A DNA stretch of 64,000 nucleotides from NCBI RefSeq assembly GCF_900148515.1, contig NZ_FRXN01000001.1:124001-188000 (forward strand), written 5' to 3'. Below the pieces are notes generated by a model. That model was not told the origin of the DNA. It worked only from the letters and a program-made list of their open reading frames with translations, and ran no database searches. A program made the position numbers and the translations under genes. Positions 53,119-60,289 of the stretch are shown here, piece by piece. This stretch comes from Algoriphagus zhangzhouensis. Lineage in GTDB: Bacteria; Bacteroidota; Bacteroidia; Cytophagales; Cyclobacteriaceae. Every line of letters starts with the position of its first letter. Within the stretch, counting starts at the first letter, position 1.

Positions 53119-53629
53119 AAAGCCTTTTTTCAATATTCTAGGGGAAAGAAAGAAATCTAAGGAATGGATGATTCTCACAAGAAAGCTTCTGGGTGTATTA
53201 TTAATTTCTATCGAGAAAGATAGCAATTGCACGATTGTACAAAAAAAATGAATGTATTGAAAAGCCGAACCAAGGGTCTATTTGGTCAAAAGGGCCATTT
53301 TCCTGTTGAAATGTACAAACGGAATAAAAATATGAACAAATGCACAGCCATACAGGACGGTAAATATCTGTACTTGTGCATAGATAGATTATGAGGTGAC
53401 TTGGTTAATCCTAAGCAACTTAAAGGTGGGGATCTAAAAATGGATCCTCACTTTACCTAAAAAGCTGATTTTTCAGGAATCCCCATTCAAAGAATATCTG
53501 TGGATTTTAAGCCTTTTGAAAACCTAAATTCAGATTCATCTTTTCCTTTTAGAAGGAGTTGGCCAGATGATTCCAATAGATGCAAGGTGGAATTCAAAAG
53601 CCAAAAGTTTGAAACAATAAACCAACAAA
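53119..53629. other. Divergent regulatory region between HTCS-2 and the GH76 gene
   Basis: No coding sequence. It contains the inverted repeat at 53340-53381 and, nearer HTCS-2, GTACAAA words at ~53236 and ~53313. Promoters for both genes must lie here. A GTG extension of HTCS-2 reaches to 53232. Confidence 0.6.
53340..53381. promoter_or_regulatory. Inverted repeat, candidate HTCS-2 operator
   Basis: Left arm ATGCACAGCCATACAG (53340-53355) and right arm CTGTACTTGTGCAT (53368-53381) are inverted copies sharing ATGCAC and ACAG, separated by 12 bp. It lies in the intergenic space between HTCS-2 and GH76. Binding is inferred; HTCS sites are often direct rather than inverted repeats. Confidence 0.4.
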
Positions 53630-54880
53630 ATGCTAAAGATTAACTCAATTATTTTCCTTTCTGTACTCGTAGTTTTTTCATTCTTAGGGGATCACAATTC
53701 TGAAAAAGTGGATGAGGTTTTGACTCGAACTTCGGAGGAAGTCAAATCAAATGAGAATTTAAAAAACAAAGCCTATTGGGAAAATCTGGCTGATGAAATG
53801 AGCCGTTCTTTGATCAAGCATTATTGGGGAGCCAATTTCAAAGGCTATGAGGATCGCTATTATTTTAACTATGGCAGTGATATGTCCAATATGACGACTA
53901 ATCATTATTGGCCTCAAGCCCATGCGATGGATGTGCTCGTGGATTCCTATCAAAGGTCTGAAAACCAGTTTTACCTTGATTACTACCCACTTTGGTGGGA
54001 GGGAGCTCCCAAGTTCAATTTCTCTGGTAGACCAGAAGATGCCTGGTGGAATGTATTTGTGGATGATATGGAGTGGATTACACTTGCCCAAATCAGAATG
54101 TATCAATCTACGAGCAATGAAAAATATATTCTAAAGGCCATTCAGATGTATAATGATTGGATTTGGCCTGCTTGGGGACCGGAGGATGAAGCACCTTGGT
54201 ATGGAGGAATCACTTGGAAGACCGATGTGGAGAAAACAAAAAATGCCTGTTCCAACGGACCTGCAGCCCTAGTCGCTGCGAGAATATATCAGATGTATGA
54301 TCAGCTAGAAAATCCCGGATCAAAGCCAAAAGAGGCTTATTTTGAAGAAGCTGTTAAGATTTTTTCCTGGCTGAAAAGCAATCTATATGATGCTGAAAGC
54401 GGAAAAGTCTTTGACAATATGAATAGAGAAGGGAAGGTAAGCCCTTCCATTTATACCTACAATCAAGGCACATTTATAGGGGCTGCACATGATTTGTATC
54501 GAATTACCGGTGACAAGCAATACCTCAAAGATGCAGTAAAAGCTTCCAATTATGTGATTGACCATATATCCAATAACAATGGGCTGCTTTCCAATTCTAC
54601 TTCAGGAGATGGTGGACTATTCAATGGTATTTTCTTCAGGTACTTCGTCCAGCTGGTAAATGATCCGGATTTGGATCCCCAAACTCACAAAAATTTCCAC
54701 GATTACATTACCAATGCCGCTACGGTCATGGTTGAAAATGGCCTGAACAAAAATACAATGCTATTTGGGGGTGATTGGTGGAATGCTCCTGCAGATAATG
54801 ACCCTGTAGCTTTGACCCCGATGCTATCGGGATGCATGCTAGCGGAGGCGATGTGTGTATTGAAACCATTAACAAATTAA
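53630..54880 (+). CDS. Glycoside hydrolase family 76 (alpha-1,6-mannanase family)
   Basis: 416 residues with an N-terminal hydrophobic signal segment and no lipobox. The GH76 (alpha/alpha)6 fold is indicated by YYFNYGSDMSNMTTNHYWPQAHAM-type aromatic repeats and the catalytic Asp pair D145-D146 in VFVDDMEWITLAQ. Later blocks are NGPAALVAARIYQ, TYNQGTFIGAAHDLY and FFRYFVQLV. The family endo-hydrolyses alpha-1,6-mannan backbones of fungal cell walls and mycobacterial mannans. No SusC/D, GH92 or other mannanase genes are adjacent, so this is a minimal locus. It is divergent from HTCS-2. Confidence 0.9.
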   Translation: MLKINSIIFLSVLVVFSFLGDHNSEKVDEVLTRTSEEVKSNENLKNKAYWENLADEMSRSLIKHYWGANFKGYEDRYYFNYGSDMSNMTTNHYWPQAHAMDVLVDSYQRSENQFYLDYYPLWWEGAPKFNFSGRPEDAWWNVFVDDMEWITLAQIRMYQSTSNEKYILKAIQMYNDWIWPAWGPEDEAPWYGGITWKTDVEKTKNACSNGPAALVAARIYQMYDQLENPGSKPKEAYFEEAVKIFSWLKSNLYDAESGKVFDNMNREGKVSPSIYTYNQGTFIGAAHDLYRITGDKQYLKDAVKASNYVIDHISNNNGLLSNSTSGDGGLFNGIFFRYFVQLVNDPDLDPQTHKNFHDYITNAATVMVENGLNKNTMLFGGDWWNAPADNDPVALTPMLSGCMLAEAMCVLKPLTN

Positions 54881-55019
54881 CAAGACCCAAACCTAAATCT
54901 ATTTAAGGCTATCCTTTTGATTCTTGAGACTCCATTAAAAGAGTGTTTGCAATCAACTCAAGAAGACTTTTGGATAGTCTTATTTAGATAACATTAAACC
55001 CAAACCTATTCAATTTACT

Positions 55020-55922
55020 ATGAGTGCTAAATTCTTTAAAATTCCATTTGAGCCACTAAAATCCTTCAATTTTAGAGTTGAAAATCCTCGAGAATTAAAC
55101 GAGTCTCTTCACTTTCATCCTGAGTTAGAACTTCGATACATCGTGTCGGGAAAAGGGATTCAATACATCGGTGATGAGGTGAGTTCATTTGCAGAAGGAG
55201 ACCTTTTTTTATTGGGAGAAAATCTTCCACATGCCTGGCGTTTTGATTTGGGAAATGCTCAAAAAGAGAATAGCGGCCAAATAGAATCCCAGGTAATTGA
55301 ATTTTCAACACAATTCAGCACTCAGTTTTCTAAGTTTCCTGAAGCCCATACACTAAAAACCTTGTTTGAAAAGGCAAAGCAGGGCTTAATTATCAAGGGA
55401 GATTCAAAACTTAAACTCATTGAATTATTTCAAAAATTCAAGTCAAAGGGTAGTTCGAAAAACTTAGCTCTATTACTAGAATTGGTGAGTGTTTTGTCTG
55501 AGACCCATGAATATTCCATTATTTCTCCTGGATATGTGGATGGCGAGATGGCTCAGCTTCCGGAGCTTTATAGGTTTGAGAAGGTGTTTTTATACATCAA
55601 GGAAAACTATAAAGACGAAATAAAATTGGATGAAGTAGCTGCTCTTGCCAATCTAAGTCCGACCTCTTTTTGCCGATATTTTAAATCCATTACGAATCAG
55701 ACTTTAATCGAGTATGTCACTCAGATTCGAATCTCGAAAGCTTGCAGCAAGTTGATTGAGAAAAATGATTCGATTTTAGCCGTTTCCTATGAATGCGGCT
55801 TCAACACACTTTCGAATTTTAATCGACAGTTCCGCAGGATTACTGGAATGACTCCTAATGATTACAAGAAGTCTTATTTCAACTTTTCAAAAAACAATCA
55901 AGCCCTGGGTTACTCCAATTAA
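55020..55922 (+). CDS. AraC family transcriptional regulator with cupin sensor domain
   Basis: 300 residues. The N-terminal ~130 form a cupin with the metal/ligand-type motif HFHPELELRYIVSGKGIQYIGD and a second histidine in ENLPHAWRF. The C-terminal AraC HTH (~200-295) carries DEVAALANLSPTSFCRYFKS and ECGFNTLSNFNRQFRRITG. The family usually senses a sugar and regulates its transport or catabolism. It lies 139 bp after the GH76 gene, same strand, with a terminator beyond. It may be part of the same regulon, though it could be independent. Confidence 0.9.
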   Translation: MSAKFFKIPFEPLKSFNFRVENPRELNESLHFHPELELRYIVSGKGIQYIGDEVSSFAEGDLFLLGENLPHAWRFDLGNAQKENSGQIESQVIEFSTQFSTQFSKFPEAHTLKTLFEKAKQGLIIKGDSKLKLIELFQKFKSKGSSKNLALLLELVSVLSETHEYSIISPGYVDGEMAQLPELYRFEKVFLYIKENYKDEIKLDEVAALANLSPTSFCRYFKSITNQTLIEYVTQIRISKACSKLIEKNDSILAVSYECGFNTLSNFNRQFRRITGMTPNDYKKSYFNFSKNNQALGYSN

Positions 55923-56005
55923 TCTTGCACTAAACTTTAGCTTATAAACCAATTATTTTCATTCTCATCTGGGTTTTACCGTCTTTTTTAAAAGGTGGAA
56001 GATTG

Positions 56006-56039
56006 AAAAGCCTGCAAGGATATTCCTGCAGGTTTTTTT
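56006..56039 (+). terminator. Rho-independent terminator after the AraC gene
   Basis: CCTGCAAGGA pairs with TCCTGCAGG (one bulge), followed by seven T. Near-copy of the terminator at 48931-48963. Confidence 0.82.
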
Positions 56040-56133
56040 AATTAGTTTTGAAAGAGTAGGGAGCTTCGATTCATTTTATTGAAATTTATAGAGTCGAAAG
56101 AATCGATAATTTTTAATTAAAATAAGTAGCATA

Positions 56134-56682
56134 ATGGGTAAGCAGCTAGAATCTATAACTCCTGAATTGCAGGCTTTCATAGAAGATCAAAAGATATTTT
56201 TTGTTGGTACAGCTGCCGAAGAGGGCAGGGTCAATGTTTCTCCTAAGGGCACAGATTCTTTTCGCGTGATTGGGCCAAATCAAGTCGTTTGGCTGAATCT
56301 GACAGGAAGTGGAAATGAAACTGCTGCACATCTATTGCTCAATGATCGCATGACGATTATGTTCTGCAGCTTTGAAGAGAAACCCATCATTCTCCGATTG
56401 TATGGTACTGCCCAGATATATCATGAAAGAGATGAGCAATTTCATTCCTATTTGGGGCTTTTTCCAACCAATGTGGGTACTCGTCAAATCATTTCTATGC
56501 AAGTGGATTTGGTTCAAACTTCCTGTGGTTTTGCTGTTCCTTTTATGGAGTTTAAATCCGAACGTTCGACTTTGAATACTTGGGCAGAAAAACAAGGAAA
56601 AGAACGAATTGAAGCCTATTGGGATAATAAAAACAGGAAAAGCATCGATGGCTTTGAAACTCAGATTTTTGGGGAGGAATAA
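56134..56682 (+). CDS. Pyridoxamine 5'-phosphate oxidase-fold flavin-binding protein
   Basis: 182 residues. The split-barrel FMN-binding pattern appears as IFFVGTAAEEGRVNVSPKGTDSFRVI, VVWLNLTGSGNETAAHLL and MTIMFCSFEEKPIILRLYGTA. The SPKG segment is common in this subfamily, which reduces small molecules or has unknown roles rather than acting in vitamin B6 synthesis. It is a single-gene unit between terminators. Confidence 0.85.
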   Translation: MGKQLESITPELQAFIEDQKIFFVGTAAEEGRVNVSPKGTDSFRVIGPNQVVWLNLTGSGNETAAHLLLNDRMTIMFCSFEEKPIILRLYGTAQIYHERDEQFHSYLGLFPTNVGTRQIISMQVDLVQTSCGFAVPFMEFKSERSTLNTWAEKQGKERIEAYWDNKNRKSIDGFETQIFGEE

Positions 56683-56731
56683 TTGAAAAATCTCTCTTTT
56701 GAAAACTGATGCTAGAGTTTAATCTAATAAT

Positions 56732-56765
56732 CCTCCAAGGGTTCGAAACCCTTGGAGGGTTTTTG
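56732..56765 (+). terminator. Terminator/palindrome after the PNPOx-fold gene
   Basis: CCTCCAAGGG and CCCTTGGAGG form a perfect 10-bp stem around TTCGAAA, then GTTTTT. Such a perfect palindrome could also be a dispersed repeat unit. Confidence 0.75.
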
Positions 56766-56774
56766 TTGGCTAAT

Positions 56775-56794
56775 CCTCTGCGGCCTCTGTGGTG
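56775..56794. repeat. Short tandem 'CTCTGCGGC/CTCTGTGGT' repeat
   Basis: Two 9-nt units (CTCTGCGGC, CTCTGTGGT) side by side in the gap between two terminators. Related in style to the CTGTG-rich pair at 59222-59258. Probably a dispersed non-coding repeat. Confidence 0.4.
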
Positions 56795-56803
56795 AATAAC
56801 AAC

Positions 56804-56835
56804 AAAAAAAGCCCAGACTTTCGTCTGAGCTTTTT
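56804..56835 (-). terminator. Terminator downstream of tRNA-Arg (sucC transcript)
   Basis: On the minus strand AGCTCAGAC, a GAAA loop and GTCTGGGCT form a 9-bp stem (one G-U) followed by seven T. It begins one nt after the tRNA 3' end and would end the sucC-tRNA transcript. Confidence 0.88.
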
Positions 56836-56836
56836 G

Positions 56837-56910
56837 TACACTCGGAAGGATTCGAACCCTCAACCCTCGGAGCCGAAATCCGATATTCTATCCAGTTGAA
56901 CTACGAGTGC
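56837..56910 (-). tRNA. tRNA-Arg (anticodon TCG)
   Basis: A 74-nt cloverleaf read on the minus strand. The acceptor GCACTCG pairs with CGAGTGT (first pair G-U). The D-stem GTTC pairs with GAAT. The anticodon stem TCGGA/TCCGA encloses loop TTTCGGC, giving anticodon TCG. The T-loop is TTCGAAT in a GAGGG/CCTTC stem, with discriminator A and no encoded CCA. The gene lies 11 nt after the sucC stop on the same strand and is followed at once by a terminator, so it is probably cut from a sucC transcript. Confidence 0.93.
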
Positions 56911-56921
56911 CTCTATAGCTT

Positions 56922-58136
56922 TTAGGCTTCAAGTACTGCCTGTACTTTCTCAGCAGCTTCTTTCAAAGTGATCGCGGATGCAACTTTCAATCCTGACTCA
57001 TCGATGATCTTAGCACCTTGCTCTGCGTTGGTACCTTGTAGTCTTACGATGATAGGAACTCTGATGTCACCGATAGATTTGTAAGCTTCTACCACACCAT
57101 TTGCGATACGGTCACATCTTACGATACCACCGAATACGTTGATCAAGATAGCTTTTACATTCGGGTCCTGAAGGATGATTCTGAAACCAGCCTCTACAGT
57201 AGTAGCATTTGCTCCTCCTCCTACATCTAGGAAGTTAGCAGGCTCACCACCAGAAAGCTTAATCATATCCATGGTAGCCATTGCCAAACCGGCACCGTTT
57301 ACCATACATCCTACGTTACCGTCTAGTTTCACGTAGTTCAAACCTGATTTACCAGCTTCTACTTCCAAAGGATCCTCTTCAGCCAAATCTCTAAGATCAG
57401 CTAGGTCCTTGTGACGATACAAAGCATTGTCATCCAAGTTTACCTTCGCATCTACTGCCAAGATCTTGTCATCGGATGTTTTCAACACAGGGTTGATTTC
57501 AAACTGAGAAGAATCAGTTGCTTCGTAAGCTTTGTAAAGAGCTGCGATGAATTTCACCATTTCTTTGAAAGCATTTCCAGTCAATCCCAATTTGAAAGCA
57601 ACCTTTCTGATTTGGAATCCCTGCAAACCTGCTTTAGGATCGATCCATTCTTTGATGATTTTTTCAGGAGTCTTTTCAGCGACCTCCTCGATATCCATAC
57701 CACCTTCGGTAGAAGCCATGATCACATTGGATCCAGTAGCTCTGTCCAAAAGGATAGATAGATAATATTCTTTTGGCTCGGAATCGCCAGGATAGTATAC
57801 GTCCTCAGCTACCAATACCTTATTTACTTTTTTACCTTCTGGTCCTGTCTGGTGAGTAACCAAAGTACCACCCAAAATATTCTTTGCCTTCTCGGAAACC
57901 TCTTCCAATTTTTTAGCAAGAACTACACCGTTGGAACCAGTTTCTTGGATCTTACCTTTTCCTCGGCCACCAGCGTGGATTTGAGCTTTGATCACATACC
58001 AGGAAGTTCCGGTCTGAGCGTTTAGTTTAACTGCTGCTTCGTTTGCGGCCTCAGGAGTGTCTGCTACAATGCCTTCCTGAATTCTAACGCCGTAACCTTT
58101 TAGTACCTCTTTAGCCTGATATTCGTGAATGTTCAT
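56922..58136 (-). CDS. sucC: Succinyl-CoA synthetase subunit beta
   Basis: TCA-cycle enzyme subunit; with SucD it interconverts succinyl-CoA and succinate with nucleotide phosphorylation. 404 residues, close to family length. ATP-grasp N-terminus MNIHEYQAKEVLKGYGV, the nucleotide-binding KAQIHAGGRGKGK, and C-terminal MVNGAGLAMATMDMIKLSGG, LDVGGGANATTVEAG and NVFGGIVRCDRIANG are all clear. No sucD in the window, a separation seen in other Bacteroidota. A tRNA-Arg gene follows 11 nt downstream on the same strand. Confidence 0.97.
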   Translation of the reverse strand: MNIHEYQAKEVLKGYGVRIQEGIVADTPEAANEAAVKLNAQTGTSWYVIKAQIHAGGRGKGKIQETGSNGVVLAKKLEEVSEKAKNILGGTLVTHQTGPEGKKVNKVLVAEDVYYPGDSEPKEYYLSILLDRATGSNVIMASTEGGMDIEEVAEKTPEKIIKEWIDPKAGLQGFQIRKVAFKLGLTGNAFKEMVKFIAALYKAYEATDSSQFEINPVLKTSDDKILAVDAKVNLDDNALYRHKDLADLRDLAEEDPLEVEAGKSGLNYVKLDGNVGCMVNGAGLAMATMDMIKLSGGEPANFLDVGGGANATTVEAGFRIILQDPNVKAILINVFGGIVRCDRIANGVVEAYKSIGDIRVPIIVRLQGTNAEQGAKIIDESGLKVASAITLKEAAEKVQAVLEA

Positions 58137-58288
58137 CCTCTGAAAATTTTTGGGCGAAGTTAAGCCCTAGCCGTGGATAAATCAACCCAAGATTTTGCCT
58201 TTTTTCGCAAATAAACCCATTAATTGCCTCTTCAAATTCTCTGAGGCCAAGGATTTGTTCTAATTTTAGCCTTACAAAACTAATTAGC

Positions 58289-58939
58289 ATGTTGATAGCC
58301 AGTGACATCCATAAATCATATGGGAATCTCCACGTACTCAAAGGGGTAAATCTTGAAATCTCAGCTTCTGAAATAGTTTCCATAGTCGGTTCATCAGGGG
58401 CAGGAAAAAGTACCCTTTTGCATATTTTGGGGACTTTGGATCAACCTGATCAAGGAAGCCTGCAGATGGGAGGAAAAGACCTGTTCAACATGAAATCTGA
58501 GGAGCTGGCTAAATTTAGAAACGAGCAAATTGGCTTTATTTTTCAGTTCCATAACCTTCTTCCTGAGTTTACAGCCTTGGAAAATATCCAGATCCCTGCA
58601 TTCATTCAGGGCAAAAGCCCTGCTCAGATTCAAAAGAAGGCCGGAGAGCTGGCAGAATTGCTAGGAATCACTTCACGCTTGGATCATAAACCTTCCAGTC
58701 TTTCTGGAGGAGAACAGCAGCGTGTGGCCGTCGCCAGAGCATTGATCAATAGCCCGCAGGTGGTTTTTGCTGATGAACCCAGTGGTAATCTCGATACCCA
58801 AAATGCAAGAGCGCTTCATGAATTATTTTTCACGCTTAGAAAAGAATTGGGGCATTCCTTCGTCATCGTCACCCACAACGAGGAATTAGCCGCTATGGCT
58901 GATAGAAAAGTGGAGATGAAGGATGGGAATATTTTATAA
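58289..58939 (+). CDS. ABC transporter ATPase (LolD-like)
   Basis: 216 residues, one complete ATPase: Walker [10 protein letters not shown] near residue 34, Q-loop [16 protein letters not shown], signature [17 protein letters not shown], Walker [14 protein letters not shown] and the H-loop [10 protein letters not shown]. The [13 protein letters not shown] block and short length match the LolD/MacB group, which release lipoproteins or drive export. No permease gene is adjacent, so the partner is encoded elsewhere. It is divergent from sucC, with 152 bp between. Confidence 0.88.
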   Translation: MLIASDIHKSYGNLHVLKGVNLEISASEIVSIVGSSGAGKSTLLHILGTLDQPDQGSLQMGGKDLFNMKSEELAKFRNEQIGFIFQFHNLLPEFTALENIQIPAFIQGKSPAQIQKKAGELAELLGITSRLDHKPSSLSGGEQQRVAVARALINSPQVVFADEPSGNLDTQNARALHELFFTLRKELGHSFVIVTHNEELAAMADRKVEMKDGNIL

Positions 58940-58942
58940 GAA

Positions 58943-59172
58943 GAAATACGCTTCGCGAAATTCAATTGAAATAGTCTATATTTTTTGATTAGACTTCAAT
59001 TAATTATAACCCAAATCCCCCTTGGCAAGGGGGTAGGGGGATTGAAGTATTTGGAAATACGCTTCGCGAAATACAGTTTAAAATAGGCCTTCGGCGAAAT
59101 ACTATATAAAAGAGATAGGGCTTCAGCGAAATAAGCTCTTTCGTCGCTAGAAATATGCCTTCATCGTAATAT
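58943..59172. repeat. Cluster of five GAAATACGCTTCGCGAAAT-type repeats
   Basis: Exact copies at 58943-58961 and 59054-59072; diverged copies at 59081-59101 (CCTTCGGCGAAATA), 59113-59133 (GGGCTTCAGCGAAATA) and 59150-59172 (GCCTTCATCGTAATA). The TTC centre is kept while the flanking triplets change, in some copies with both arms changing together (CGC/GCG to GCC/GGC). Confidence 0.7.
58992..59049. repeat. Nested palindrome, possible miniature element
   Basis: Outer arms ACTTCAAT (58993) and ATTGAAGT; middle arms AATCCCCC and GGGGGATT; inner perfect 8-bp palindrome CCCCCTTGGCAAGGGGG (59017-59033). It lies between the two exact copies of the 19-nt repeat. Confidence 0.65.
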
Positions 59173-59221
59173 TATAGAACCAGAATTTCAAATTTGAATA
59201 CTCCTTTGATTTGAAAAAGAT

Positions 59222-59258
59222 CTGTGTTTATCTGTGACTTTTTCTGTGTTCATCTGTG
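59222..59258. repeat. Tandem CTGTGTTYATCTGTG pair
   Basis: Two 15-nt units, CTGTGTTTATCTGTG and CTGTGTTCATCTGTG, start 22 bp apart. Similar phrases occur as dispersed repeats in many bacterial genomes (from memory). Confidence 0.55.
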
Positions 59259-59437
59259 GGAAATTCTATTTTTAAGATGGATTGAAATCTATTTTTCACT
59301 TTTAAGTTGAATTCATTTGATCATTATAGTTTAGAATTCTTCCTAAAAACTTGAAGAATGGTAAATTTGAGTGGGTTTTGTGAACTCATTACCGTGAAAT
59401 TTCCTTTGCTTAGCATCATCCCTTAAAACACCGGCTT

Positions 59438-60265
59438 TTGAAGATTTCGAGCGTACAATCCATGCTGTTAGCAGGAATATTTTTTGCCTTGATGAATGTC
59501 TCTGTAAAATTCATTCCTCACATTCCAGCCATTGAGATCATCCTTTTCCGGTCTTTATTTAGTTTGATTTTCAGCTATGCTATCCTTAAGCAGCAAAAAG
59601 TCCCTGTTTTTGGGAATAACAAAAAGTTGTTGGTTTTGAGAGGAGTCGTAGGGTCTGTTGGATTGATTACCTTCTTCTATACCCTTCAGAAAATCCCATT
59701 GGCTTCCGCCGTGACCATCCAGTATCTGTCTCCGATTTTCACCACGATTTTGGGGATATTTCTAGTCAAAGAAAGAGTCAAACCCATTCAGTTTCTCTTT
59801 TTCGCGATCTCATTTGCAGGAGTGTTAGTGGTGCAGGGATTTGACTCAAGAGTCAATCTGTTCTATGCAGCAATAGGGGTGACTTCTGCCATATTTTCAG
59901 GATTGGCCTACAATGTTATTCGAAAGCTGAAAAACACCGAGCATCCTTTAGTAATCATATTCTATTTCCCATTGGTGACTTTGCCTATTGCAACAGTAGT
60001 CAGTTACTTTACTTGGGTTCAGCCAGTAGGTTGGGATTGGGCGATCTTATTGTGGATTGGGATCTGTACCCAGACTGCCCAATATTTTATGACTGTTGCC
60101 TATCAAAATGCTAATGTCGCCAAGGTATCCAGCATGACCTATTTGGGTTTATTATATGCCCTTTTCTTTGGGTTCCTGCTGTTTGGGGAAACCTTTGGGA
60201 CCATGTCTTATGTGGGAATGGGATTGGTTTTGCTGGGGATTTTGTTGAATTTAAGGGTTAAATAA
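59438..60265 (+). CDS. EamA/DMT-family transporter
   Basis: 275 residues with ten hydrophobic segments in two EamA halves (MLLAGIFFALMNVSVKFI... and IGVTSAIFSGLAYNVIRKL...). The conserved drug/metabolite-transporter blocks PLASAVTIQYLSPIFTTILG and YLGLLYALFFGFLLFGET are present. It probably exports an amino acid or metabolite; the substrate is unknown. The start is a TTG at 59438, with an ATG at 59462 as alternative. It is 24 bp upstream of pncB, same strand. Confidence 0.87.
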   Translation: MKISSVQSMLLAGIFFALMNVSVKFIPHIPAIEIILFRSLFSLIFSYAILKQQKVPVFGNNKKLLVLRGVVGSVGLITFFYTLQKIPLASAVTIQYLSPIFTTILGIFLVKERVKPIQFLFFAISFAGVLVVQGFDSRVNLFYAAIGVTSAIFSGLAYNVIRKLKNTEHPLVIIFYFPLVTLPIATVVSYFTWVQPVGWDWAILLWIGICTQTAQYFMTVAYQNANVAKVSSMTYLGLLYALFFGFLLFGETFGTMSYVGMGLVLLGILLNLRVK

Positions 60266-60289
60266 AGCTTTTATTGCCGAAATAATTTT

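Larger units (their letters stand above)
58940..59437. other. 498-bp gene-free island made mostly of small repeats
   Basis: No coding sequence seen. From left: a 19-nt repeat (58943), a nested palindrome (58992-59049), a second identical 19-nt copy (59054), three diverged relatives (59081, 59113, 59150), a CTGTG tandem pair (59222-59258), then AT-rich sequence that must contain the EamA promoter. Confidence 0.7.

Noticed and set aside
58111..58383. 90-codon minus-strand frame between sucC and the ABC ATPase
   Set aside because: It overlaps both genes' starts, has no recognisable domain and no independent promoter.
58943..59172. Possible CRISPR array
   Set aside because: Repeats are about 19 nt, diverged and irregularly spaced; no cas genes in the window.
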